Of a stretch of DNA of 64,000 nt, positions 8,468-17,648 are shown piece after piece. The stretch comes from Candidatus Competibacteraceae bacterium. GTDB taxonomy: Bacteria; Pseudomonadota; Gammaproteobacteria; Competibacterales; Competibacteraceae. Every line of letters starts with the position of its first letter. Positions within the stretch are counted from its first letter, which is position 1. The translations under genes and the position numbers were made by a program. The stretch lies in the NCBI GenBank assembly GCA_003989075.1, contig RXIX01000004.1, positions 1-64,000 of the forward strand, in the 5' to 3' direction. Under the pieces are notes generated by a model. The model was not told the origin of the DNA. It was given only the letters and a program-made list of their open reading frames with translations, and searched no databases.

Positions 8468-11220
8468 ACCGCCTCCCGCCCCGGATCGCCCAAGCCCAGC
8501 AGAATCGCCAGCACCGTCGCGATCACCACCAGAAATACGCCCAGATCAAAGGCCATGGCACTGGCCAGCTCGAAATCGCCGAGCAGCGGCAGTTGCACAT
8601 GAACAAAGGTTGAAGTCAGGAATGGATAACCCAGTACCATGCTCAGTGCGCCGGTTATGGCAATCAGCAGCAGCCCGGCGGCCATGTAGCGTGGATAATG
8701 CAGCGTCAAGCGCACCGTCACCGCGCGAAAATCGTCGGCCAAATACTGGGTCACCAGTGCCAACGCCGCCACCAGTCCGGCAACGAAACCACCTCCGGGC
8801 AGGTTGTGGCCGCGCAGGAACAGATAGACCGCCATCAATAGGGTCAGCGCCAGCAGCGGCCGGACGCCGATTTGCAGCAGCAGAGCGCGCGGCAGGGATA
8901 CGACCGCCGGGGCCACCGGCTGTGGCAGGCCCCCGGCCAACAGCGCTGCGATGCCCAGCGCCGCCACCACCAGCACCGTGGTTTCGCCCAAGGTATCAAA
9001 GCCACGAAAATCAACCAGGATGACATTGACTACGTTAGTGCCGCCGCCCCCGGGCAAGCTATGGGTCAGGAAATAATCAGCCAGTGCCGGCTGCGGCGCG
9101 GTATTCAGCACACCCCAGGCCAAAGCGGCCACACCCAGACCAGCCGCCAGCGCCAGCAGCATATCGCGCCACGGGCGGTGCAGCGCATTCTGGCGCATCT
9201 CCAGCGGCAAGAAGCGCAAGGCCAGCAGCAGTAGCACGGTGGTAACCACTTCGACGGTCAATTGAGTCAGCGCCAGGTCCGGCGCAGAAAAGCGCACGAA
9301 GGCCAGGACCACCACCAGCCCGGCCCCGCCCGCTGCCAGCAGCGCCAGCAGGCGCCGCTCATGCCAGCGCACCGTCAGCAGCGCCATCAGAGCCAGCAGC
9401 AGCCCGAACACCAGGTCCAGCAGGTTGAGCGCCGGCCCCGGATGAACGGTCGCTGGCAAACCCGTCGGCCACAGCCCAACCAGGCCGGCCAGCAGCGCCG
9501 CCAGCACCAGCAGCGCCAAATAGCGCTGCAGCGCACCATTCTCCAGCCACCCCGTCAGCCAGCGCGCACCATCCAGCAAGCGGTTCAAACCGGCCGCAAA
9601 CAGCAATTGCCCGACCGGCGGCGGATAGCGTTCATGCAGACGGAACAGGATCGCGCGCTGGCTGTAGACCAGCACGCCGCCGAACAGGGCCAGGGTGCTC
9701 ATCAACAGCGGCAGATTGAATCCATGCCAGATCGCCAGACTGTAGGGCGGCAGCGCGGTACCCACCACACTGCTCGCTGCTACCGCCAGCAACGGACCAA
9801 CCGTGTAGCTGGGCAGCATGCCCACCAGCAGACACAGCGCCACCAGGATCTCCACCGGCACACGCAGATAGCGTGGCGGCTCATGCGGTAGGCGCGGCAG
9901 GTTGATCGGCTCACCGTTGAAAAACACATCGTGGATGAAACGCGCCGAATAGGCGACCGAAAACACCCCGGCCACCGTCGCCAGCATCGGGAACAGCAGA
10001 CTGATCTCGCCTAGGCGCGCCAAATGCACTGTCTCGGCAAAAAACATTTCCTTGCTTAGAAAGCCATTCAGCAGCGGCACACCGGCCATCGCCGCCGCCG
10101 CCACCATAGCCAGCAGCGCAGTCTGCGGCATGTACTTGAACAGGCCGTTGAGCTGGCGCATGTCGCGGCAGCCGCTCTCGTGCTCGATGATCCCCGCCGC
10201 CATGAACAGCGAGGCCTTGAAGGTGGCGTGGTTGATGATGTGGAACACGCCAGCAACCGCAGCCAGCGGCGTACCGATCCCCAGCAGCAGGGTAATCAGC
10301 CCAAGGTGGCTGATGGTCGAATAGGCCAACAGACCCTTGAGATCGTGCTGGAACAGGGCCATGTAGGCAGCGAACAGCAGGGTGAACAAGCCCACGCCAC
10401 CGACCAGAGAAAACCAGGCTTCGGTACCGGCCAGCACCGGGAACAGTCGCGCCAGCAGGAACACACCCGCCTTGACCATGGTCGCCGAGTGCAGATAGGC
10501 GCTCACCGGGGTTGGCGCCGCCATGGCCTGCGGCAGCCAGAAATGGAATGGAAACTGTGCCGATTTGGTGCAGACACCGAGCAGGATCAGCAGCAGAATA
10601 CCCAGGTAGGCCGGATCGCTGCGCACCACATCGCCACGCAGCAACACCGTTGACAGTTCGAAACTGCCGGCCACCTGCCCCAGCCACAGCAGACCCGCCA
10701 GCAGCGCCAGACCACCGCCCGCGGTCAGGATCAGGGCCAGGCGCGCGCCCCGGCGGGCATCGCCACGCTCGTGCCAGTAGCCAACCAGCAGGAAGGAACA
10801 CAGACTGGTCAGTTCCCAGAACAGCAGCAAAAGCAACACGTTATCGGCCAGGATAATGCCGAGCATTGCGCCCATGAACAACAGTAGCAGGGCATAAAGG
10901 CGGGCCAGATTATCGTGCGCTGCCAGATAGTAGCGGGCATAAAGCACTACCAGCAGACCAATGCCGGTGATCAGCAGGCCAAACAGTAGACCCAGACCAT
11001 CGAGACGCAGGCTCGCATTCAGACCCAGCGCCGGAATCCACGGCAAACCCCACTGCACGAGCCGGCCAGCAAACACGGCAGGCGCCAGGCCAAGCAGCAG
11101 GATCATGCTCAGCGTCACGACCAGCGCCGTACCCCAGGCACAGGCATTGCGCCCCCGGCGCTGCAGCCAAAGCGGCAGCGCGGCGCCCAGCACCGGCAGC
11201 AGAATGATCAGGGCCAGCAT
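8464..11220 (-). CDS. mrpA: Mrp/Mnh-type Na+(K+)/H+ antiporter subunit A, fused with subunit B
   Basis: Product of 918 residues. The N-terminal ~500 residues are a NuoL/MrpA-type proton-channel module (FWELTSLCSFLLVGYW; KSAQFPFHFWLPQAMAAPTPVSAYLH; AYSTISHLGLI; INHATFKASLF). A middle part has the DUF4040/MrpA hydrophobic segment, and the last ~140 residues are the MnhB domain (LLMAVYLFLRGHNLPGGGF). Fusion of A and B is common in proteobacterial PhaAB. It exchanges Na+ or K+ for H+ across the inner membrane as part of a larger complex. No good ribosome site is seen; a perfect terminator-like hairpin ends 13 bases before the start codon, so how it is expressed is unclear. Confidence 0.92.
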   Translation of the reverse strand: MLALIILLPVLGAALPLWLQRRGRNACAWGTALVVTLSMILLLGLAPAVFAGRLVQWGLPWIPALGLNASLRLDGLGLLFGLLITGIGLLVVLYARYYLAAHDNLARLYALLLLFMGAMLGIILADNVLLLLLFWELTSLCSFLLVGYWHERGDARRGARLALILTAGGGLALLAGLLWLGQVAGSFELSTVLLRGDVVRSDPAYLGILLLILLGVCTKSAQFPFHFWLPQAMAAPTPVSAYLHSATMVKAGVFLLARLFPVLAGTEAWFSLVGGVGLFTLLFAAYMALFQHDLKGLLAYSTISHLGLITLLLGIGTPLAAVAGVFHIINHATFKASLFMAAGIIEHESGCRDMRQLNGLFKYMPQTALLAMVAAAAMAGVPLLNGFLSKEMFFAETVHLARLGEISLLFPMLATVAGVFSVAYSARFIHDVFFNGEPINLPRLPHEPPRYLRVPVEILVALCLLVGMLPSYTVGPLLAVAASSVVGTALPPYSLAIWHGFNLPLLMSTLALFGGVLVYSQRAILFRLHERYPPPVGQLLFAAGLNRLLDGARWLTGWLENGALQRYLALLVLAALLAGLVGLWPTGLPATVHPGPALNLLDLVFGLLLALMALLTVRWHERRLLALLAAGGAGLVVVLAFVRFSAPDLALTQLTVEVVTTVLLLLALRFLPLEMRQNALHRPWRDMLLALAAGLGVAALAWGVLNTAPQPALADYFLTHSLPGGGGTNVVNVILVDFRGFDTLGETTVLVVAALGIAALLAGGLPQPVAPAVVSLPRALLLQIGVRPLLALTLLMAVYLFLRGHNLPGGGFVAGLVAALALVTQYLADDFRAVTVRLTLHYPRYMAAGLLLIAITGALSMVLGYPFLTSTFVHVQLPLLGDFELASAMAFDLGVFLVVIATVLAILLGLGDPGREAV

Positions 11221-11232
11221 GACACAACCAAA

Positions 11233-11263
11233 AGGGCGGTCGGGAACCGATCCCGGCCGCCCT
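11233..11263 (-). terminator. Intrinsic terminator after the nuo-DUF2818 operon
   Basis: Thirteen-base-pair stem: AGGGCGG...CGGGA (11233-11245) with TCCCG.CCGCCCT (11251-11263), one G-T pair, five-base loop. On the minus strand it is followed by TTTTGGTTG. It lies 27 bases past the DUF2818 stop and only 12 bases before the mrpA start, so it either ends the 14-gene nuo transcript or attenuates read-through into mrpA. Confidence 0.8.
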
Positions 11264-11289
11264 GCTCTTTCCTGCTCACTGATCCGCTC

Positions 11290-11610
11290 CTAGCGACTCG
11301 CATGCCCCAGCAGCCGCCGTAACTGGTAGCGGTAAATGAACCCTGGCAATGCTGCTACCGCGAACAGACAGGCGGTAACGGTATAAAACTCCCAAGCCTG
11401 CCGACTCAGGACACCTGTGGCCTTGTATTCAAAGCCAAATCCGATACCCAGAATCAGCCCATACAGCAGCAGCCATTCGAGCAGGCGCAAGCTGCCGGGC
11501 TTGACCCGATCGCGCGCCAGCACCAGCAGCCAGCGATCGCTCAGCCAGGGCAGGTTCGCAGCCAGCGCGGCCAGCGCCAGCCACAATCCTGCAACCCATC
11601 CCTGCAGCAT
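11290..11610 (-). CDS. DUF2818 membrane protein downstream of nuoN
   Basis: Small inner-membrane protein (106 residues) of the DUF2818 family with three to four hydrophobic helices (GLWLALAALAANLPWL; LLEWLLLYGLILGIGFGFEY; FYTVTACLFAVAALPGFIY) and a basic C-terminus (RYQLRRLLGHASR). Family function is unknown, but it is recurrently the gene directly after nuoN in beta- and some gammaproteobacteria, and here it follows nuoN by 27 bases and precedes the terminator. This supports a role linked to complex I, by genomic context only. Confidence 0.85.
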   Translation of the reverse strand: MLQGWVAGLWLALAALAANLPWLSDRWLLVLARDRVKPGSLRLLEWLLLYGLILGIGFGFEYKATGVLSRQAWEFYTVTACLFAVAALPGFIYRYQLRRLLGHASR

Positions 11611-11637
11611 CGCCGCCCGATTCCCGTGATTACGGCA

Positions 11638-13077
11638 TCAGCCCAGCAGCGCCGTCGAGCACAGGCTCATCAGCGCCGTCGGGTACAGACCCAGCACCAC
11701 CAGCAGCAGGCCGTTAGCACTGATGACCACTTCGGTATCACGGCTCATTTCGATCGGCGTATTGTCCTCCGGCTTATCGAAGTACAGGCACTTAACCACC
11801 CGCAGGTAGTAGAAGGCGCCGATCACCGAGAACAGCACGCCGAGAATTGCCAGCCAGACCAGGCCGATATCAACGATCGACTGCAGCACCATCCACTTGG
11901 CATAGAAACCGACCATGAACGGCACCCCAGCCATCGACATCATGATCACCATCATCAGGAAAGCCAGCCAGGGATTACGGTCATTGAGTCCCTTGAAGTC
12001 GTCGATATTCTCCGCCTCAAAGCCGGTCCGGCTCAGCACCAGCAGCACGCCGAAGGCGCCAACCGCCATCAGCACATAGACGATGGTGTAGAACATCGCC
12101 GCCGCATAGCCCTCGGGAGTGCCGGCGAGAATGCCCAGCAGCAGGAAGCCGACATGGGAAATGGTCGAGTAGGCCAGCATGCGCTTGATATTGCTCTGCG
12201 CGATGGCCACCAGGTTACCGAGCATCATTGACAGCATCGCCAGGATAATCAGCATCTGCTGCCAATCCGCCTGCAGGGTACCCAGGCCATCAACCAGAAT
12301 GCGCATCACCAGGGCAAAGGCCGCCAGCTTCGGCGCCGAACCGATGTACAAAGTCACCGAGGTCGGCGCACCCTGATAGACATCCGGTACCCACATGTGG
12401 AACGGCACCGCGCCCAGCTTGAAGGACAGGCCCACCACCAGGAACACCAGTCCGAACACCAGCACCGGATTACCCAGACCCTGCTTGGCGACGGCATCGG
12501 CCAGCAGCTGGATATCGATGCTGCCGGTGGCGCCATACACCATCGAGATGCCATACAGCAGCATGCCCGAGGCCAGAGAACCGAGCACGAAGTATTTCAT
12601 CGCTGCCTCGGAGGCCACCGGCGAGTCACGATCGATCGCCACCAGGGCATACAGCGACAGCGACAGCATTTCCAGACCCAAATACACACTGAGCAGGCTG
12701 TGCGCCGAAACCATGATCATCATGCCCAGCACGCCAAACAGCCCCAGCACGTAATACTCGCCCTTGAACAGGTCGCGCCGGCGCAGGTAGTCGCGCGAGT
12801 AGAGGAACACCGCGGCGGAAGCCAGGTAGATACACAGCTTGAGCAGATCGCCCATCGCGTCCTTGACGTAGTGACCAAACATGGTGGTCACCGGCGCGTG
12901 GGCGTAGGTGAACAGTGTCAGCAGGGCCGCACCCAACAGGGTCAGCTGCGCCAACCCGTAGGTGATATGCCGCTGCCGCTGCTCCAAGAACACGTCGACG
13001 ACCAGCACCAGACAGGTCATGGTCAGCACGAACAGTTCCGGCAGTACCGGCATGAAATCAGGGGCGACGAAGTTCAT
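11638..13077 (-). CDS. nuoN: NADH-quinone oxidoreductase subunit N
   Basis: Antiporter-like proton-pumping subunit of complex I, 479 residues and about 14 membrane helices. Family marks: [16 protein letters not shown]-type helix (here [21 protein letters not shown]), the channel helix with [20 protein letters not shown] containing the key lysine, [17 protein letters not shown], and a [12 protein letters not shown] segment. The start is the ATG at 13077, giving [14 protein letters not shown], the usual NuoN opening. It lies 39 bases behind nuoM and is the last catalytic gene of the operon. Confidence 0.97.
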   Translation of the reverse strand: MNFVAPDFMPVLPELFVLTMTCLVLVVDVFLEQRQRHITYGLAQLTLLGAALLTLFTYAHAPVTTMFGHYVKDAMGDLLKLCIYLASAAVFLYSRDYLRRRDLFKGEYYVLGLFGVLGMMIMVSAHSLLSVYLGLEMLSLSLYALVAIDRDSPVASEAAMKYFVLGSLASGMLLYGISMVYGATGSIDIQLLADAVAKQGLGNPVLVFGLVFLVVGLSFKLGAVPFHMWVPDVYQGAPTSVTLYIGSAPKLAAFALVMRILVDGLGTLQADWQQMLIILAMLSMMLGNLVAIAQSNIKRMLAYSTISHVGFLLLGILAGTPEGYAAAMFYTIVYVLMAVGAFGVLLVLSRTGFEAENIDDFKGLNDRNPWLAFLMMVIMMSMAGVPFMVGFYAKWMVLQSIVDIGLVWLAILGVLFSVIGAFYYLRVVKCLYFDKPEDNTPIEMSRDTEVVISANGLLLVVLGLYPTALMSLCSTALLG

Positions 13078-13116
13078 GGGGTTTCCCTATTCTCGATTCT
13101 TCTCTGCGACAGGAGC

Positions 13117-14631
13117 CTACAGCTTCGACACGATGACGTGCTGCAGCAGATTATCCACCGAGGCATGCATCACCGAGGTCAGCGGATCCGGCCAGATACC
13201 GAGCAGCAGTACCGCTGCCGCCAGCAGGCTGAGCATGATCAGCTCCCGGGTGTTGATGTCCTCCAGTTCGGCGACATGGCTGTTGCCGATATCGCCAAAG
13301 ATGACCCGCTTGACCAGCCACAGGGTGTAGGCCGCGCCGAGGATCAGGGTGGTGGCCGCCAGGAAAGCGATCCAGAAGCTAGCCTTGAAGCTGCTCAGAA
13401 TCACCAGGAACTCGCCAATGAACCCGGATGTGCCAGGCAGGCCTGCGTTGGCCATGCCAAACAGCACCATGAAGGCGGCGAAGATCGGCATGGTGTTGAC
13501 CACGCCACCGTAGTCCTTGATCTGACGGGAATGCACCCGGTCATACAGCACGCCTACGCACAGGAACATGGCGCCGGAAATAAAGCCGTGCGACACCATC
13601 TGCACCATGCCACCTTCGATGGCCATGGTCGCACCGCCGAGGCCGCCGGTTTGACGATAGATGCCAAAGATGATGAAGAAGCCCAGCGTGACAAAGCCCA
13701 TATGCGCAATCGACGAGTAGGCGATCAGCTTCTTCATGTCCTGCTGGATCAGCGCTACCAGACCAATATAGACCACCGCTACCAGGGACATGGTGATCAC
13801 CAGCCAGTCGAGCATGCTGGCGGCATCCGGGGTAATCGGTAGGGCAAAGCGCAGGAAGCCATAGCCGCCGATCTTCAGGGTAATGGCCGCCAGGATCACC
13901 GAACCGCCGGTGGGCGCTTCAACGTGGGCATCCGGCAACCAGGTATGCACCGGCCACATCGGCACCTTGACCGCGAAGCCGAGCATGAAGGCGAAGAAAA
14001 TCAGTACCTGTTCAGTCATACCCAGCGGCAGCTTGTGGAAATCGAGAATCTCGAAGCTGCCCGCCTGGTTGTACATGTAGATCAGGGCGATCAGCATGAA
14101 CACCGAGCCGAGGAAGGTATACAGGAAGAACTTCAGGGTCGCGTAGACCCGCCGTGGGCCACCCCAGATACCGATGATCAGGAACATCGGTATCAGCATC
14201 GCCTCGAAGAACACATAGAACAGCAGCGCGTCGAGCGCGGCGAACACCCCGATCATCAGCCCTTCCATGATCAGGAAGGCGGCCATGTACTGGGCGACCC
14301 GGTATTGCACCACTTCCCAGCCCGCGATCACCACCAGCACCGTCATAAATGCGGTCAGCAGGATCAGCGGCATCGAGAAGCCATCGACGCCCAGATGATA
14401 GTTGACGTTAAACGCCGGGATCCAGGGCATGAATTCCTGGAACTGCAGCGCCGCCGTCGCAGCATCGAAGGATGAATACAGCGGGAGAGTAATCAGGAAA
14501 CTCAGGATGGCCACGGTCAGGGCCAGCGCCTTGGCGCGTCCGGGGTTTTCATCGCCCACGAACAGGACCGCGGCGCCGCCGAGAATCGGGAACCAGATGG
14601 CAAGACTCAGCAGAGGCAGTTCCGACAGCAT
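13117..14631 (-). CDS. nuoM: NADH-quinone oxidoreductase subunit M
   Basis: Second antiporter-like proton-pumping subunit of complex I; 504 residues, about 14 membrane helices. Visible marks: FYVFFEAMLIPMFLIIGIWGG (with the conserved TM5 glutamate), KVPMWPVHTWLPDAHVEAPT, QQDMKKLIAYSSIAHMGFV (loop lysines and serine) and a SGAMFLCVGVLYDRVHSR stretch before the broken helix. Starts at the ATG 14629-14631, 18 bases after the nuoL stop. Length and motifs are normal. Confidence 0.97.
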   Translation of the reverse strand: MLSELPLLSLAIWFPILGGAAVLFVGDENPGRAKALALTVAILSFLITLPLYSSFDAATAALQFQEFMPWIPAFNVNYHLGVDGFSMPLILLTAFMTVLVVIAGWEVVQYRVAQYMAAFLIMEGLMIGVFAALDALLFYVFFEAMLIPMFLIIGIWGGPRRVYATLKFFLYTFLGSVFMLIALIYMYNQAGSFEILDFHKLPLGMTEQVLIFFAFMLGFAVKVPMWPVHTWLPDAHVEAPTGGSVILAAITLKIGGYGFLRFALPITPDAASMLDWLVITMSLVAVVYIGLVALIQQDMKKLIAYSSIAHMGFVTLGFFIIFGIYRQTGGLGGATMAIEGGMVQMVSHGFISGAMFLCVGVLYDRVHSRQIKDYGGVVNTMPIFAAFMVLFGMANAGLPGTSGFIGEFLVILSSFKASFWIAFLAATTLILGAAYTLWLVKRVIFGDIGNSHVAELEDINTRELIMLSLLAAAVLLLGIWPDPLTSVMHASVDNLLQHVIVSKL

Positions 14632-14649
14632 GGTTTTTCTTCTTCCAGG

Positions 14650-16599
14650 TTAGCGGACGAACCAGGTCAGCAGGACCAGCAGGCCGATGATCATCGCGAA
14701 GGCATAGTGATACAGGTAACCCGACTGCAGGTGCCGGGTCACGGCCGCGAACCAGCCAACCAGGCGCGCCGTACCGTTCACCATCAGGCCATCAATCAGG
14801 CCCGCATCCGCATATTTCCACAGCACCGTGCCCAGGTTCTGGCTGCCACGCATGAAGACCGACTGGTAGATCTCGTCGAACAGATACTTGCGATCCATGA
14901 CATCGTACAGCTTGGCAAAACGCTGCTGGACCAAGTCCGGCAAGTCCGGCCGCATCATGTACAGGTACCAGGCTGAGCCGAAACCCGCCAGCACCAGGAT
15001 AAAGGGCAGACCGGTCAGGCCATGCAGGGCAAAGCCCAGCGCGCCATGGAAGTGCTCGGCCAGGTGTTCCAGCACATTGTGCTCGGGCAACACGAAGATC
15101 ACGCCCTTGAACACGTCGCCAAACAGCATCGGCCCGATGGTCAGGGCGCCAATCACCACCGACGGAATAGCCAGCAGGATCAGCGGCACCGTCACTACCG
15201 CCGGCGTCTCGTGCAGATGTTCCTGGGTGTGATGGTCCATCCGCTCCTTGCCATGGAAGACCAGGAAATACAGGCGGAATGAGTAGAACGAGGTCACGAA
15301 CACGCCCAGCATAACCGCGAAGTAGGCAAAGCCAGCACCCGGAATATGCGAATAATGCACCGCTTCCAGGATGCTGTCCTTGGAGTAGAAACCGGCAAAG
15401 CCCGGCGTGCCAATCAGGGCCAAGGTGCCAATCAGGAAGGTCGCCCAGGTAATCGGCATATACTTCCACAGTCCACCCATCTTGCGGATATCCTGCTCAT
15501 GATGCATAGCGATGATCACCGAGCCGGCACCGAGGAATAGCAGCGCCTTGAAGAAGGCATGGGTCATCAGGTGGAAAATAGCCGCCGAATAGGCCGACAC
15601 ACCCAGCGCCACGGTCATGTAGCCAAGCTGCGAAAGCGTCGAGTAGGCCACCACGCGCTTGATATCGTTCTGGATGATGCCCAGGAAGCCCATGAACAGC
15701 GCGGTAATCGAACCGATCACCAGCACGAAGCTCAATGCGGTCGGCGACAGTTCGAACAGCGGCGACATGCGCGCCACCATGAAGATACCGGCAGTGACCA
15801 TGGTCGCGGCGTGGATCAGCGCCGAGATCGGAGTGGGGCCTTCCATCGAATCGGGCAGCCAGACATGCAGCGGTACCTGGGCGGACTTGCCCATGGCGCC
15901 GATGAACAACAGGATGCAGGTCACCGTCATCAGCGACCAGTCGACACCCGGAATGATCTGCACGGTCGCCTTGGCCATCAGCGGCGCCGCCGCGAATACA
16001 TCAGCGTAGTCGATGCTGTTGAAGGCCATCAGGACGGCGGCGATACCCAGCAGGAAGCCGAAGTCACCAACCCGGTTGACCAGGAAGGCCTTGAGGCTGG
16101 CGAAGGTAGCGCTCGGACGCTTGTACCAGAAGCCGATCAGCAGGTAGGACACCAGGCCCACACCTTCCCAGCCGAAGAACAGCTGCAGGAAGTTGTTGGC
16201 CATGACCAGCATCAGCATGGCGAAGGTGAACAGCGCGATGTAGCTGAAGAAGCGCTGGTAGCCGTCGTCGTCGTGCATGTAGCCGATGGTGTAGATGTGC
16301 ACCATCAGGGACACGAAGGTGACGGTGGTGATCATCACCGCAGTCAGGCTATCAACCAGGAAGCCGACTTCCAGGCGAATACCTTCAACCACCATCCAGG
16401 TGTAGACGGTCTCGTTATACGGCGCAGCGCCGTCGAAAACGTGATGCCGGAGCACCACCAGCGATAGCAGGAATGCGATTGCCACGCCGATGATAGTGAC
16501 CCAGTGCGCGCCGGCACGGCCGATCTTGCGACCGAACAGACCGGCGATGATCGCGCCGATCAGGGGCGCGAGCACAATTCCGAGGTAGACGTTTTGCAT
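14650..16599 (-). CDS. nuoL: NADH-quinone oxidoreductase subunit L
   Basis: Distal proton-pumping subunit of complex I; 649 residues. It has the antiporter core (FFGWEGVGLVSYLLIGFWY with the TM5 glutamate; GKSAQVPLHVWLPDSMEGPTP, where K is the channel lysine; QNDIKRVVAYSTLSQLGYM), then TM16 and the lateral amphipathic helix region followed by a final anchoring helix ending LLVLLTWFVR. Start ATG at 16597-16599, four bases after the nuoK stop, so the two are probably coupled. Length is slightly above the common ~610-residue type but well within the family. Confidence 0.97.
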   Translation of the reverse strand: MQNVYLGIVLAPLIGAIIAGLFGRKIGRAGAHWVTIIGVAIAFLLSLVVLRHHVFDGAAPYNETVYTWMVVEGIRLEVGFLVDSLTAVMITTVTFVSLMVHIYTIGYMHDDDGYQRFFSYIALFTFAMLMLVMANNFLQLFFGWEGVGLVSYLLIGFWYKRPSATFASLKAFLVNRVGDFGFLLGIAAVLMAFNSIDYADVFAAAPLMAKATVQIIPGVDWSLMTVTCILLFIGAMGKSAQVPLHVWLPDSMEGPTPISALIHAATMVTAGIFMVARMSPLFELSPTALSFVLVIGSITALFMGFLGIIQNDIKRVVAYSTLSQLGYMTVALGVSAYSAAIFHLMTHAFFKALLFLGAGSVIIAMHHEQDIRKMGGLWKYMPITWATFLIGTLALIGTPGFAGFYSKDSILEAVHYSHIPGAGFAYFAVMLGVFVTSFYSFRLYFLVFHGKERMDHHTQEHLHETPAVVTVPLILLAIPSVVIGALTIGPMLFGDVFKGVIFVLPEHNVLEHLAEHFHGALGFALHGLTGLPFILVLAGFGSAWYLYMMRPDLPDLVQQRFAKLYDVMDRKYLFDEIYQSVFMRGSQNLGTVLWKYADAGLIDGLMVNGTARLVGWFAAVTRHLQSGYLYHYAFAMIIGLLVLLTWFVR

Positions 16600-16603
16600 G
16601 CGG

Positions 16604-16909
16604 CTAGCCCTTCAACGTATCGAGGTCGGCGACATTGATGGTGCGACGGTTACGGAACAGCACCACCAGGATGGCCAGGCCGATAGCCGACTCGGCCGCC
16701 GCCACGGTCAGGATGAAAAAGACGAAGACCTGCCCGATGGTGTCGTCGAGGAACCGTGAAAACGCAATGAAGTTGAAATTCACCGCCAGCAGCATGAGCT
16801 CGATCGACATCAGCAGGATGATGACGTTCTTCCGGTTCAGAAAGATACCGGCCACGCTGAGACAAAAGAGGATCGCTCCGAGCACGAGATAATCAGTAAG
16901 CGCGATCAT
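16604..16909 (-). CDS. nuoK: NADH-quinone oxidoreductase subunit K
   Basis: Small membrane subunit of complex I, 101 residues and three helices. The buried glutamate in [13 protein letters not shown] (TM2) and a second in [12 protein letters not shown] (TM3), both needed for proton translocation in E. coli, are present. Start gives [15 protein letters not shown], matching relatives. It is separated from nuoJ by an unusually long 98-base gap that holds a hairpin, while the gap to nuoL is only four bases. Confidence 0.97.
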   Translation of the reverse strand: MIALTDYLVLGAILFCLSVAGIFLNRKNVIILLMSIELMLLAVNFNFIAFSRFLDDTIGQVFVFFILTVAAAESAIGLAILVVLFRNRRTINVADLDTLKG

Positions 16910-16966
16910 CTATCCCCCGCCTTTAGCTTTTTGGAATGTGGAAAATCGGGTTGGGCAGCGGGCGGA

Positions 16967-16988
16967 GCACACCCGCGAGCGGGTGCGC
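16967..16988 (-). other. Hairpin in the nuoJ-nuoK gap
   Basis: Imperfect stem-loop: CACCCG with CGGGTG closing on a CGAG tetraloop, extended past one mismatch by GC pairs. It sits in the middle of the only long gap inside the nuo operon. No U tract follows on the minus strand. It could be an RNA-processing or mRNA-stability element; this is inference. Confidence 0.4.
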
Positions 16989-17007
16989 CTCCCCCCTAGA
17001 TGCCAGG

Positions 17008-17610
17008 CTACTTGTTCTTTTCCGCCGCCATGCGCACGATCCGCAAACGGTCATCGCGCGAAACCCGCACCTGTCGGGACGGATTCTGGGACTTGGTGCC
17101 CTCGCGGCGCCGCATGGTCAGCGAGATGGCGGCAATGATCGCGACCAGCAGGATCACCGAGGCGATCTCGAACGGATAGACATAGAAGGTGTAGAGAACG
17201 CTGCCCAGTTCCTTGGTGTTACTGTAATCGGCAGCATGCGACACCAGGCTGTAGCGGTCGCCACCGAAGTAGCTGGAGCTCACCATCAGCCCCATCTCAA
17301 CCACGATGATCAGCGCAACCGCCACACCAAATGGCAGATACTTGGTAAAACCTTCCTGCACCGGTGCGACATTGATGTCGAGCATCATGATCACGAACAG
17401 GAATAGCACCATCACCGCGCCGACGTAAACCAGCACCAGGGTGATGGCGAGGAACTCAGCTTCGATGAGCAGCCAGAGCGCGGCGCTGGTGAAGAACGCC
17501 AGAACCAGAAACAGCGCGGCGCGTACCGGATTGCGGACCGTGATCACGCCCACCGATGCCAGCACCAGGATGAGCGAGAAGACGTAGAACAGAAACTTTT
17601 CAAATCCCAT
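17008..17610 (-). CDS. nuoJ: NADH-quinone oxidoreductase subunit J
   Basis: Membrane subunit of complex I, 200 residues, five helices. The TM3 region with VYVGAVMVLFLFVIMMLDI carries the pi-bulge segment conserved in NuoJ/ND6, after ALWLLIEAEFLAITLVLVYVG. N-terminus MGFEKFLFYVFSLILVLASVG is typical. The C-terminus ends in a charged tail (MAAEKNK). Starts 38 bases after the nuoI stop and ends 98 bases before nuoK. Confidence 0.96.
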   Translation of the reverse strand: MGFEKFLFYVFSLILVLASVGVITVRNPVRAALFLVLAFFTSAALWLLIEAEFLAITLVLVYVGAVMVLFLFVIMMLDINVAPVQEGFTKYLPFGVAVALIIVVEMGLMVSSSYFGGDRYSLVSHAADYSNTKELGSVLYTFYVYPFEIASVILLVAIIAAISLTMRRREGTKSQNPSRQVRVSRDDRLRIVRMAAEKNK

Positions 17611-17648
17611 GAGCGGACCTGTTTGCTTTTTTTGGCAACGGAAGCCGG

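Noticed and set aside
12397-13842. 481-codon plus-strand frame rich in His and Gln
   Set aside because: Spans the nuoN-nuoM junction in antisense; His/Gln richness is the antisense of hydrophobic membrane codons.
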